This document shows positions 18,739 through 27,047 of a DNA stretch of 64,000 nt, one piece after another. Origin of the DNA: Flavobacterium humidisoli (GTDB lineage: Bacteria; Bacteroidota; Bacteroidia; Flavobacteriales; Flavobacteriaceae). Every line of letters begins with the position of its first letter. Positions within the stretch are counted from its first letter, which is position 1. The position numbers were made by a program, and so were the translations under genes. The stretch covers positions 3,410,001 to 3,474,000 of the forward strand of contig NZ_CP096829.1 of NCBI RefSeq assembly GCF_023272795.1, read 5' to 3'. The notes beneath the pieces are model-generated. The model saw only the letters and a program-made list of their open reading frames with translations. It was not told the origin of the DNA and did no database searches.

Positions 18739-19512
18739 ATGAATAAATTTAAAATATTTAGTGCTGTATGTCTTATTGCTTTCTCCTATTGCAGTGCGCA
18801 AAAGAACGCAATAGTAGCACATCGCGGTGCATGGAAAAAGAATAATCTTCCTGAAAATTCTATTGCATCATTAAGACATGCAATAGATTTAAAATTGCCA
18901 GGATCAGAGTTTGATGTTTGGAGAACGGCAGACGATTCACTGGTAATCAATCATGATGCCCACTACAATAAACTGCTTATTGAAGAAACGAATTATGCAG
19001 ATTTGATAAAGTTTAAACTTTCTAATGGAGAAAAACTTCCAACACTGTATGAATATATTTCAGAAGGAATGCGAAATAATAAACATACGCTTTTGGTGTG
19101 CGAAATTAAGCCTTCAGAAATTAGTAAAGAAAGAGGACAAAAAACGGGTGTAGCAGCAGTCGAAACCATTAAAAGATTAAAAGCCGATAAAAATACCTGC
19201 TACATCAGTTTTGATTATGATATTCTAAAGAAAATTAGAGCGATTGATTCTAAAACTTCTCTTCAATATTTAGAAGGGAATAAATCTCCAAAAGAGGTAA
19301 AGGCAGATAAAATTAATGGCGTTGATTATCATTATTCTGTTTTTCAAAAACATCCTGAATGGATACAAGAAGCAAAGGATAACAAAATTATTCTAAACGC
19401 TTGGACTGTTAATGACGCTAAAGATATGGATTGGATTATCGCTCATAAATTCAATTATATTACAACAAACGAACCCGAACTTTTAAAGGAAAGAAAAGAG
19501 ATTAAAAAATAA
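18739..19512 (+). CDS. Secreted glycerophosphodiester phosphodiesterase
   Basis: A 257-residue GDPD/PI-PLC-like TIM-barrel enzyme with a signal peptide (MNKFKIFSAVCLIAFSYCSAQ). It hydrolyses glycerophosphodiesters to glycerol phosphate and an alcohol. Key residues are H28-R29 (VAHRGAW), E57 and D59 (GSEFDVW) and H72 (INHDAH), all in the expected order, plus the late AWTVND motif. It is 29 bases from the GH43-like gene and likely in one unit with it. Next to a beta-1,2-glucanase locus it could remove phosphoglycerol groups from osmoregulated periplasmic glucans (inference). General phospholipid scavenging is the alternative. Confidence 0.9.
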   Translation: MNKFKIFSAVCLIAFSYCSAQKNAIVAHRGAWKKNNLPENSIASLRHAIDLKLPGSEFDVWRTADDSLVINHDAHYNKLLIEETNYADLIKFKLSNGEKLPTLYEYISEGMRNNKHTLLVCEIKPSEISKERGQKTGVAAVETIKRLKADKNTCYISFDYDILKKIRAIDSKTSLQYLEGNKSPKEVKADKINGVDYHYSVFQKHPEWIQEAKDNKIILNAWTVNDAKDMDWIIAHKFNYITTNEPELLKERKEIKK

Positions 19513-19541
19513 GCTGTAAAGCTTAACTAAAGAATCTAACC

Positions 19542-21461
19542 ATGAAGAAGATATATAAACAATTTAAGCCAATTTTACTGCTTTCGATGCTTTTCGGAAG
19601 TAGTCTTTCGGCACAAAATTCTGGTAAAACAGAATGGTTTGACCCTAGCAGACCGGCAACCACATATTGTAATCCTATAAATATAGGGTACAATTTTACC
19701 ACTCACAATCACAACGGAATTCCAGAATCGCGCCGTTCAAGTGCAGACCCAGTAATTATTACTTATAAAGGCGAATATTATTTATTTGCAACCAATCAGG
19801 CTGGTTTCTTTTGGAGTAAAGACATGTCAGACTGGAATTTTGTTTACGGAAGTTTCCAGAGGCAGCCAGGAGATGACGATCAATGTGCTCCAGCAGCATG
19901 GGTTGTAAACGATACTTTGTTTTATGTGGGGTCAACTTGGAAGAGAGATCATCCGATTTGGAAAACAGCTGATCCGAAATCAGGAAGATGGACACGCCAC
20001 GTAGACAAAGCAATGTTGCCAACTTGGGATCCGGCGATTTTTCAAGATGATGACAAAAAAGTGTATATGTACTACGGTTCAAGCGGAAAATTACCTCTTG
20101 TAGGTGTTGAGGTTGATTATAAAACTTGGCTTCCAAAAGGGAATCAAGCAGACTATGCAGAATTGTATAAAGCGACAGAAGTAGAGGATATTCAGAAAGT
20201 TTATGGACAAGTTAAAGAAGTAGCTATTTTGGATCCTTCGGCTCACGGATGGGAACGTTTTGGACCAAATAACGATATGGAACCTGCACCTTGGGGAAAT
20301 TTCATTGAAGGCGCTTGGATGACCAAACATAACGGAAAATATTATATGCAATACGGAGCGCCTGCTACCGAATTTAAAGGCTACGCAAATGGTGTTCATG
20401 TTGGAGATAATCCGTTAGGGCCATTTACGTACCAAAAACACAATCCGATGTCCTATAAACCAGGTGGATTTGTAATCGGTGCTGGACACGGAAATACTTT
20501 TGCTGATAACTACGGAAATTACTGGAATACAGGAACGTGCAAAATCTCTATTAAAGATCGTTTTGAACGCCGTATAGATATGTTTCCAGCTGGATTTGAC
20601 AAAGATGATATAATGTATTCGATCACAGCTTATGGAGATTTTCCAATTGTACTGCCAACAGCGCAACGCGATCAAACAAAAGGAGCTTCTTCTGGATGGA
20701 TGCTGCTTTCATATAAAAAAACTGTTACGGTTTCTTCTTCAGAAGAATGCATGGAAGTAGAAACACACAGAATGGATAACGGCGGTAAAAAAGTATATGA
20801 GAAATTCTGTTATGGGCCAGAAAATCTTACCGATGAAAATATTCAAACATACTGGTCTGCAAAAACTAGCAATCCAGGAGAATGGCTTCAAATGGATTTA
20901 GGGAGACAAATGGAAATTAATGCTCTACAAATTAACTACGCAGATCATAAAGCAACGCAGTTTAATAAAGCAATGGATATTTATTATCAATATAAAATAT
21001 TCATGTCTGATGATGCTCAAAATTGGACTTTGGTTGTAGATAAATCTAAAAATGATAAAGATGCGCCTCATGATTATGTAGAGCTTTCAAAATCTATTAA
21101 AGCGCGTTACATTAAAATGGAGAACATTCACAACGCATCAGGTCTATTTGCAATTTCAGATTTTAGAGTTTTTGGAAACGGATTGGCAGCAAAACCAAAA
21201 GCAGTTGCTTCTTTTAAAGTAGACAGAAACAAGGCAGATTCGAGAAATGCTATGATTTCGTGGAAAAAGCAGGCAGATGCAATTGGTTATAATATTTATT
21301 ACGGAATTGAACCAGATAAATTGTATAACAGCATTATGGTTTTTGGTGATAATACATATGATTTTAGAGGTTTAGATAAAGGAACAAAATATTATTTTAC
21401 TATTGAGCCTTTTAATGAAAATGGAATCGGTACAAAAAATAAGATTATGGAAGTAAAATAA
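19542..21461 (+). CDS. Secreted GH43-like glycosidase with discoidin and fibronectin-III domains
   Basis: A 639-residue secreted protein (signal peptide to about SLSAQ). The N-terminal five-bladed propeller has GH43 landmarks: D69 in SSADPVII (likely base), WDPAIF (pKa-modulating Asp), and the acid Glu region FIEGAWMTKHNGKYYM. Then follow an F5/8-type C (discoidin) domain (about 405-545, NLTDENIQTYWSAKT, GEWLQMDLGRQMEINALQI) and a C-terminal fibronectin-III domain (AISWKKQADAIGYNIYYG type). GH43 enzymes usually cut arabinose or xylose linkages, which does not match the GH144/GH3 set, so its substrate here is open. Confidence 0.85.
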   Translation: MKKIYKQFKPILLLSMLFGSSLSAQNSGKTEWFDPSRPATTYCNPINIGYNFTTHNHNGIPESRRSSADPVIITYKGEYYLFATNQAGFFWSKDMSDWNFVYGSFQRQPGDDDQCAPAAWVVNDTLFYVGSTWKRDHPIWKTADPKSGRWTRHVDKAMLPTWDPAIFQDDDKKVYMYYGSSGKLPLVGVEVDYKTWLPKGNQADYAELYKATEVEDIQKVYGQVKEVAILDPSAHGWERFGPNNDMEPAPWGNFIEGAWMTKHNGKYYMQYGAPATEFKGYANGVHVGDNPLGPFTYQKHNPMSYKPGGFVIGAGHGNTFADNYGNYWNTGTCKISIKDRFERRIDMFPAGFDKDDIMYSITAYGDFPIVLPTAQRDQTKGASSGWMLLSYKKTVTVSSSEECMEVETHRMDNGGKKVYEKFCYGPENLTDENIQTYWSAKTSNPGEWLQMDLGRQMEINALQINYADHKATQFNKAMDIYYQYKIFMSDDAQNWTLVVDKSKNDKDAPHDYVELSKSIKARYIKMENIHNASGLFAISDFRVFGNGLAAKPKAVASFKVDRNKADSRNAMISWKKQADAIGYNIYYGIEPDKLYNSIMVFGDNTYDFRGLDKGTKYYFTIEPFNENGIGTKNKIMEVK

Positions 21462-21486
21462 TCTTTATTTATAGAATCTGTAAAAG

Positions 21487-21529
21487 CTCTAATTGCAAAT
21501 TGAAGAATTTGTAATTGGAGTTTTTTTTT
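21487..21529 (+). terminator. Intrinsic terminator after the GH43-like gene
   Basis: A 15-bp stem with two G-T wobbles (arms 21487-21501 and 21506-21520), loop GAAG and a T9 tail. Confidence 0.9.
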
Positions 21530-21565
21530 GAGAAAAGGTTGAGAAAAAGACATCAGAAATGTTAA

Positions 21566-21573
21566 TAATTTTG
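21566..21573 (+). promoter_or_regulatory. -7 box of the M28 peptidase gene
   Basis: TAATTTTG matches TAnnTTTG exactly. It overlaps the region just after a possible upstream ATG at 21559, which would then lie before the transcript start. This favours the ATG at 21628 as the true start. Confidence 0.5.
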
Positions 21574-21627
21574 TTCCTTTGCTACTATACCAATGGTATA
21601 CTAAACTCCAAAATTACTATCAAAACT

Positions 21628-23019
21628 ATGAAAAAAACAATTCTTTTAACTGCATTAGTTTTAAGCGGATTGACATCTTTTGCTCAGACAAATGATGAAA
21701 AAAACATCAAATTATTTTATAAAAAAGCTTTAACCGAATCAAAATGTTATACTTGGTTAGAATATTTGTCTAACGATATCGGAGCTCGTTTGTCTGGATC
21801 TAAAGGTGCAGAACTAGCAGTTGACTACACTAAAAGACAATTGGAAAGCTTAGGACTTGATAAAGTTTATTTACAAGAAGTTATGGTACCTCATTGGGTA
21901 CGTGGCGAAAAGGAAACGGCTTACATTCTTGATGGAAAAGTGAAAACGACTGTGCCGATTTGTGCACTAGGTGGTTCTGTTGCTACTGCAAAAACAGGTC
22001 TTACAGCAGAAATAATCGAAGTTCAAGGAATTAAAGAACTAAATGAACTTGGAGCAGATAAAGTGAAAGGAAAAATTGTTTTCTATAACAGACCAATGAA
22101 CCCTGAAAATATAGAAACTTTTACTTCTTACGGAGCTTGTGTCGATCAAAGATATGCAGGAGCAAAAGAAGCAGCAAAATTAGGTGCGGTTGGAACAATT
22201 GTTCGTTCTATGAACTTACGTCTAGACGATTTTCCTCATACAGGTGCTCAAAGTTACGGTGATTTGCCAAAAGAACAATATATTCCAACAGCTGCTATTA
22301 GTACAAATGGAGCCGAATTGTTGAGTAAATCTTTAAAAAGAAATCCGGCTTTGAAATTTTATTTCAAACAATCTTGCGAAACTTTACCAGACGCATTGTC
22401 TTATAATGTGATTGGTGAATTGACAGGAAGCGTAACTCCAGAAAACATTATGGTTGTTGGAGGACATTTAGATTCTTGGGATTTAGCAGATGGTTCTCAC
22501 GATGATGGAGCAGGAGTAGTGCAGAGTATGGAAGTAATTCGTATTTTGAAAAACTTAAATTACAAACCAAAAAATACGATTCGTGTTGTATTGTTTATGA
22601 ACGAAGAGAATGGCGGAAAAGGCGGTGCTAAATACGAAGAAGTTTCGAAACAAAAAAAGGAGAATCATATTTTTGCGTTGGAAAGTGATTCAGGCGGATT
22701 TTCTCCAAGAGGATTTTCAATTGAAGCTGATGATGCTAATTTGAAAAAGATTCAAGCTTACAAAGATCTTTTTGAGCCTTATCTAGTGCACAGTTTTACA
22801 ATTGGCCATGCAGGTTCAGATATTAGCCATTTGACTTCGCAAGCTATTGTAAAAGCAGGTTTAAAACCAGATTCTCAGCGTTATTTCGATTATCACCACG
22901 CAGCAAACGATAAATTTGATGCAATCAATAAAAGAGAATTGGAGCTTGGTGCTGCAACAATGACTACATTAATGTATTTATTAGACCAAAACGGAATTGA
23001 AACTAAAAAAGCAAATTAA
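21628..23019 (+). CDS. Secreted M28-family zinc peptidase
   Basis: A protein of 463 residues from ATG 21628, chosen because it begins with a clean signal peptide (MKKTILLTALVLSGLTSFAQ). A longer frame from 21559 would put 23 non-signal residues in front and start upstream of the -7 box. It holds a PA-type insert (about 110-260) within an M28 aminopeptidase/carboxypeptidase fold. Metal and catalytic motifs are GGHLDSWDLADGSHDDGAG (His, Asp), MNEENGG (Glu pair), ESDSGG (Asp) and a late His in FDYHHAAND. It probably trims peptides in the periplasm or outside the cell. It is a single-gene unit. Confidence 0.9.
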   Translation: MKKTILLTALVLSGLTSFAQTNDEKNIKLFYKKALTESKCYTWLEYLSNDIGARLSGSKGAELAVDYTKRQLESLGLDKVYLQEVMVPHWVRGEKETAYILDGKVKTTVPICALGGSVATAKTGLTAEIIEVQGIKELNELGADKVKGKIVFYNRPMNPENIETFTSYGACVDQRYAGAKEAAKLGAVGTIVRSMNLRLDDFPHTGAQSYGDLPKEQYIPTAAISTNGAELLSKSLKRNPALKFYFKQSCETLPDALSYNVIGELTGSVTPENIMVVGGHLDSWDLADGSHDDGAGVVQSMEVIRILKNLNYKPKNTIRVVLFMNEENGGKGGAKYEEVSKQKKENHIFALESDSGGFSPRGFSIEADDANLKKIQAYKDLFEPYLVHSFTIGHAGSDISHLTSQAIVKAGLKPDSQRYFDYHHAANDKFDAINKRELELGAATMTTLMYLLDQNGIETKKAN

Positions 23020-23036
23020 GTTTCAAAAGGAGACAC

Positions 23037-23070
23037 AAAAAGCCATAAGTTTTTACTTGTGGCTTTTTTT
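23037..23070 (+). terminator. Intrinsic terminator of the M28 peptidase gene
   Basis: Arms AAAAGCCATAAG (23037-23048) and CTTGTGGCTTTT (23056-23067) with one G-T wobble, then a T tail. The minus-strand gene ending at 23074 lies immediately beyond. Confidence 0.85.
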
Positions 23071-23073
23071 ATG

Positions 23074-23376
23074 TCAAGATTTCATCACAATCAAATAATA
23101 AAAAAAGAGGATTGGAATATTTGAAATTAAAATTAGAAGTTTTACTCCAATATCTTTTCGCTGTTCTGAGAGATGAATAAACAGATCTGTCAAATGCACA
23201 AACATAATTGCATTTACAATTATTGCCCCTAAAGCAAAAGGCCATGCAATAACTAAAACCATAGAATTTCCGTTTGAAATGATATAAAGGATAAATAGAA
23301 TTGTACTGATTGCAAATGTGCCAATAGCTAATTCTGTAGACTGTTTTTCTTCAGAAGGATTATAAATTGTTTTCAT
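23074..23376 (-). CDS. Hypothetical small membrane protein, three predicted helices
   Basis: A 100-residue protein that I do not recognise. After a polar start (MKTIYNPSEEKQSTE) there are three hydrophobic segments (about 17-35, 40-62 and 78-97). A charged stretch (LSEQRKDIGVK) precedes the third segment. It starts 5 bases after the end of the Coq4-like gene and is almost certainly co-transcribed with it, so a membrane role linked to that protein is possible. Confidence 0.65.
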   Translation of the reverse strand: MKTIYNPSEEKQSTELAIGTFAISTILFILYIISNGNSMVLVIAWPFALGAIIVNAIMFVHLTDLFIHLSEQRKDIGVKLLILISNIPILFFYYLIVMKS

Positions 23377-23381
23377 GATTT

Positions 23382-23834
23382 TTAAATTTTAAAAGTTTGC
23401 TGAATAGTTTGAATTGGCATACAAAGCATTTTTGAAAAATCCAAGTAATGAAATGGCAGCGCTTTTCTACCTCGATTGTATTGCTGAAAGAAGTATTTTA
23501 TTCGCTTCGGATAAAAGATTGTTCCAGATAATATTACCATATACAGATATAAGCTTCTTTTTCCATTTCCAAATAAATAATACTGCATTCCAATTTCTTC
23601 ATAAACTGAAATTCCAGTATTAGTCAGAACATGAATAATGTCGTGATCTTCCAGTTTTTCCTGAAGATCAAAATGATTTTTATAAAGAAAATTTCCTAAG
23701 CTAAATCCTAGGCTTTGTTCAGGAAAATCCATTAAGAGACCTTTCTCAATATTCCACGGCTGGTTCTTCTTGAAATATTTTTGATAAGGTTTTTTAGAAC
23801 ATTCATACAATTTTTCAATCAGATAATCTCTCAT
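23382..23834 (-). CDS. Coq4-family protein (HDxxH-x11-E)
   Basis: A 150-residue soluble protein. It carries the Coq4 signature exactly: H64-D65-I-I-H68, eleven residues, then E80 (HDIIHVLTNTG...YEE). In mitochondria and some bacteria Coq4 organises ubiquinone biosynthesis and is thought to bind metal and lipid through this motif. Flavobacteria use menaquinone, so the role here is not the textbook one. The domain is shorter than eukaryotic Coq4. It is followed 5 bases later by a small membrane protein gene. The family call is by motif and general sequence character; the function is unknown. Confidence 0.7.
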   Translation of the reverse strand: MRDYLIEKLYECSKKPYQKYFKKNQPWNIEKGLLMDFPEQSLGFSLGNFLYKNHFDLQEKLEDHDIIHVLTNTGISVYEEIGMQYYLFGNGKRSLYLYMVILSGTIFYPKRIKYFFQQYNRGRKALPFHYLDFSKMLCMPIQTIQQTFKI

Positions 23835-23882
23835 AGGTTAGTTTTAAAAAGTTCTTTGAATTTCAAAGTAAATAGGTAAATA

Positions 23883-23914
23883 AAAAAGCTAGAAAGAATA
23901 TCGACTAGCTTTTT
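23883..23914 (-). terminator. Intrinsic terminator of the YiiX-like gene
   Basis: A perfect 10-bp stem (AAAAAGCTAG / CTAGCTTTTT) with a 12-nt loop, 7 bases past the stop of the minus-strand gene at 23921. Confidence 0.8.
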
Positions 23915-23920
23915 ATATTT

Positions 23921-24598
23921 TTAATAAGTGTCTACGACAGTTTTCAATAAATTAGAATCAGCAATGTCAGAAGGAGCAACGACTTTTTCCTCTAGTGGTA
24001 TGTCGTTACCATAACGTTCTTTTAGTATTTTTTGAACTCTAGGATCTTGCAAATTGAAATCTTTCAATTCTCTAAGTAGAGACAATTCAATTCCTGCAGC
24101 ATTTTTATAAATTTTCCAGATTAATTCAGAGCAATATATCCTGTTATCAGTCCATTCAAAATACGCGTCATATTCTTTACCATCAAATTGCTGGCTGTAG
24201 TCTTTCATTTTTTGTAAAACTTCTGGTTTTAAAACACTATCGTCTTTTAGTCGTTTAACGACATATTTATGATCTTTTCCATGTTGAGTCCAATCTTCTA
24301 ACGGAGTAAGCTTTACAGGTTGAACAGCTTCAAAAACAAACCATTTTCCGTTAATATCATAAATGATTCCGCAATGAGAAAACTTCGAATTTGTCGCAAT
24401 ACGAACTGCTTCACACTGTTTAGATTCTGATGTCTGAAAAATAAGATCTCCGTCTTTAAACTTGCTAACAGCTGTTTTTTCTGTTTTGGATGTTCCAGTA
24501 AACGGATTATTAGGAAAAACTTTTATAGCCACGAATAAGGCACAGCCAAAGCTTAAGAAAAAAGTAATAATTGGAAATAGGTATTTTTTGTTTTTCAT
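23921..24598 (-). CDS. YiiX/YebB-like permuted NlpC/P60 cysteine hydrolase
   Basis: A 225-residue protein with an N-terminal signal or membrane anchor (about 6-27), so it probably acts in the periplasm. The permuted papain-like fold is shown by GDLIFQTS (50-57), the catalytic His in FSHCGII (H75) and the nucleophile in YCSELI (C156), in the permuted order typical of YiiX/C92-type enzymes. Such proteins are proposed to cut amide or ester bonds in lipids or peptidoglycan; the substrate of this one is unknown. Single gene with its own terminator. Confidence 0.85.
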   Translation of the reverse strand: MKNKKYLFPIITFFLSFGCALFVAIKVFPNNPFTGTSKTEKTAVSKFKDGDLIFQTSESKQCEAVRIATNSKFSHCGIIYDINGKWFVFEAVQPVKLTPLEDWTQHGKDHKYVVKRLKDDSVLKPEVLQKMKDYSQQFDGKEYDAYFEWTDNRIYCSELIWKIYKNAAGIELSLLRELKDFNLQDPRVQKILKERYGNDIPLEEKVVAPSDIADSNLLKTVVDTY

Positions 24599-24643
24599 AA
24601 AGTAAAATTTAAAGTACTTTGAAGTACAAAGTAATTAATAAAA

Positions 24644-24676
24644 AAAATAGCTGCCAAATAAAATGACAGCTATTTT
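24644..24676 (-). terminator. Intrinsic terminator of the outer-membrane protein gene
   Basis: AAAATAGCTG / CAGCTATTTT arms with a 13-nt loop. On the minus strand the hairpin is followed by a T8 tract. It lies 22 bases past the stop of the gene at 24698. Confidence 0.8.
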
Positions 24677-24697
24677 CTAAATATATTTTACGAAATG

Positions 24698-25603
24698 TTA
24701 GAGTCTAAAAATACCTCCAACAGCAATAATGCGTTGAAAATAAGTAAAGTGCTGAGAAGCTTTATCTTCATTACTCGTGGTTGTTCTAATGTCTTGCATA
24801 TTGATATAACCACCTTTTAGCTCTCCCTGAATATAGAAATGCTTGAAGAAAGTAACGTTTAAACCAGCTTTTGCAGAAACACCATAACCAGAAACGTGAA
24901 AATCATCGTGACGTTCTTTACCTAAAAGGGTAGTATTGGTTTTAGGATATAAAACGCCAGCGCCAATACCTTCGGTTAAGTTAATCTGAACTTTATCAAT
25001 ATTGGGTAATCCAAACCATTTTGAAACATCATCGAATCTTGCAACTTCCGTATTAATGTAGTTTAAACCATCTGTATGTTCGTACATTAAAAAAGCTGGG
25101 CCATTTACATTTATTTCGCCATTGCCATAACCACCTTCTTTAGCTCCTCCCTGAGACATGTCGACAGGAGTATTGTTGTAATTACCATTGTAAATTGATG
25201 CTGGATCATCTGCAGGCAAATTGATGTTTCCGGTAACATTTGCAATTTGATTCTGTGACATTACATATTTCATGTGGTCAACACCAATTGTAACACTATA
25301 ATGATCACTAAAAAAGTAACCCAATCTCAAATTGGTTTGAGGAATAGTCATGTTAACGGGATTGATGTAATCCACATGCCAACCTTTTGGTTTGTCATGA
25401 GCTTGCATATTCTCAACTGTAAAATTGTAATCTTTACCTCTAAAGTTTACATCAGATTTTGAGTAGCTTTCTCGGTTACCACCCCACATAACAAAGAATT
25501 TTCCTTTGTTATGGGCAGCATATTTTTGTACCGGTATTTCTTCTTGAGCAAATGTGTTTAAAGAAACACAAGCCAATAAGAAAAATAAAATTTTTGTTTT
25601 CAA
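24698..25603 (-). CDS. Outer-membrane beta-barrel protein, unknown substrate
   Basis: A 301-residue protein with a signal peptide (MKTKILFFLLACVSLNTFAQ). Alternating hydrophobic and polar segments (LRLGYFFSDHYSVTIGVDHM, VSAKAGLNVTFFKHFYIQGE, AVGGIFRL at the C-terminus) are typical of an outer-membrane barrel. It is not a SusC or porin that I can name. It lies 19 bases downstream of kdsA... on the same strand kdsA ends at 25623 only after this gene starts, so read in transcription order kdsA comes first and this gene follows. Co-expression is therefore plausible. Confidence 0.7.
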   Translation of the reverse strand: MKTKILFFLLACVSLNTFAQEEIPVQKYAAHNKGKFFVMWGGNRESYSKSDVNFRGKDYNFTVENMQAHDKPKGWHVDYINPVNMTIPQTNLRLGYFFSDHYSVTIGVDHMKYVMSQNQIANVTGNINLPADDPASIYNGNYNNTPVDMSQGGAKEGGYGNGEINVNGPAFLMYEHTDGLNYINTEVARFDDVSKWFGLPNIDKVQINLTEGIGAGVLYPKTNTTLLGKERHDDFHVSGYGVSAKAGLNVTFFKHFYIQGELKGGYINMQDIRTTTSNEDKASQHFTYFQRIIAVGGIFRL

Positions 25604-25622
25604 AGAACTTAAGTATTATAAT

Positions 25623-26441
25623 TTAAAATGCGTTAACTGTTTTTCTAATAGCTACTAATTTGTTCATTAAACCTTCAAAATAATCTAAATGAAGCATATT
25701 AGCACCATCGCTTTTTGCGTTAGCAGGATCAAAATGTGTTTCGATAAAAATACCGTCAACACCAACTGCGATACCGGCTTTTGCCACTGTTTCAATCATG
25801 TCAGGTCTTCCGCCTGTAACACCAGCAGTCTGATTTGGCTGTTGTAAAGAATGCGTTACATCTAGAACTGTAGAAGCATATTGCTGCATAGTAGGAATAC
25901 CTCTAAAATCAACAATCATGTCTTGGTAGCCAAACATAGTACCACGATCTGTAACCATAACATTCTCATTATTACAGTCTAATACTTTTTGAACAGCATG
26001 TTTCATGCTCTCTGGACTCATAAATTGTCCTTTTTTCAAGTTAACTACTTTTCCTGTATTTGCAGCAGCAACCACAAGATCGGTCTGGCGAACTAGGAAA
26101 GCAGGAATCTGCAGTACATCTACGTATTGCGCAGCCATGTCAGCATCTTCGTTTGTATGAATATCTGTTACAGTTGGAACATGAAAAGTTTCTGAAACTT
26201 TTCTTAAAATTTTTAAAGCTTTTTCGTCACCGATGCCAGAAAAACTGTCAATTCTAGAGCGGTTTGCTTTTTTAAAAGATCCTTTAAAAACGTAAGGGAT
26301 CTGAAGTTTGTCGGTAATACCAACTAATTTTTCAGCAATTCGCAACGCCATTTCTTCTCCTTCGATAGCACAAGGCCCTGCCAATAAAAAGAAATTCCCG
26401 CTGTCAGTATGCTTAATTTGTGGAATATGTTGTAAGTTCAT
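25623..26441 (-). CDS. kdsA: 3-deoxy-8-phosphooctulonate (KDO-8-P) synthase
   Basis: A 272-residue cytoplasmic aldolase that condenses phosphoenolpyruvate and arabinose-5-phosphate to KDO-8-phosphate for the lipopolysaccharide core. Typical blocks are FFLLAGPCAIEGEE, YVFKGSFKKANRSR, SFSGIGDEKALK, VTDIHTNEDA, IPAFLVRQTDL and GGRPDMIETVAKAG. The start is placed at the ATG at 26441 (MNLQHIPQ). A GTG at 26459 would add six residues, but the -7 box TACCTTTG at 26462-26469 puts the transcript start at about that codon. Confidence 0.96.
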   Translation of the reverse strand: MNLQHIPQIKHTDSGNFFLLAGPCAIEGEEMALRIAEKLVGITDKLQIPYVFKGSFKKANRSRIDSFSGIGDEKALKILRKVSETFHVPTVTDIHTNEDADMAAQYVDVLQIPAFLVRQTDLVVAAANTGKVVNLKKGQFMSPESMKHAVQKVLDCNNENVMVTDRGTMFGYQDMIVDFRGIPTMQQYASTVLDVTHSLQQPNQTAGVTGGRPDMIETVAKAGIAVGVDGIFIETHFDPANAKSDGANMLHLDYFEGLMNKLVAIRKTVNAF

Positions 26442-26461
26442 AAAATTATTTTTTTGCACTG

Positions 26462-26469
26462 CAAAGGTA
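26462..26469 (-). promoter_or_regulatory. -7 box of kdsA
   Basis: Reads TACCTTTG on the minus strand, a full match to TAnnTTTG, 20 bases before the chosen ATG. No clear TTG was found at the standard upstream distance. Confidence 0.55.
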
Positions 26470-26693
26470 GTTATGATTTATGAATAGCAGATGAAGAATT
26501 AAGATTATTTTAAGAACTCGAATAGCTGACTAGGAGCTAAGTAGAATTAACGAATTGCTAAAATTTCTCTAAAACGATTAAATGCTTTTTCCGAGGCAAT
26601 ATTAAAGCATGAGAAGAAACTAATAAATGACATTTATCATGTTATAAAGGTTTGCAGTTTAATGCTGTCTTTTTATTAAGAATAAGATTTATG

Positions 26694-27020
26694 TCATATT
26701 TCTTTTACTCTCCATCTTTTAATTAAAAATTGAATTACAATGATCAAAATCAGAACAAAAAGTAAAAAGAAACAAGCTACCGCCATTCCTACAAGTGGCA
26801 TACCACATCTCATAGGATTTGGATATTGTTCATATTGTTTAGAAAAATTATAATCAGCAATATTAAAAGCCACAAAAGAAAGTATAATTTGCAGTATAAA
26901 ATTGATCCAAGAAACTCGGTTGAATTTCAACGAGGAAGGTTTATAGATAGAAAATGTTCCCAAGATTAATTGTGATACTACGGGTAAAATAATAAGCAAT
27001 AGCGGTAATACATTAAGCAT
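26694..27020 (-). CDS. Hypothetical small membrane protein, three predicted helices
   Basis: A 108-residue protein that I do not recognise. Hydrophobic segments lie at about 3-23, 39-55 and 74-98, with a polar linker (SKQYEQYPNPMRCG) before the last. It has a basic C-terminus (IKRWRVKEI). It starts 27 bases downstream of the lipoprotein gene at 27048 on the same strand and is likely the last gene of the AGMO-like/lysoplasmalogenase operon. Confidence 0.6.
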   Translation of the reverse strand: MLNVLPLLLIILPVVSQLILGTFSIYKPSSLKFNRVSWINFILQIILSFVAFNIADYNFSKQYEQYPNPMRCGMPLVGMAVACFFLLFVLILIIVIQFLIKRWRVKEI

Positions 27021-27047
27021 AATCTTAATTCTTAATATGAGCTTATT

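Noticed and set aside
19759-20136. 125-codon minus-strand frame inside the GH43-like gene
   Set aside because: Shadow of a clearly coding region with catalytic motifs on the plus strand.
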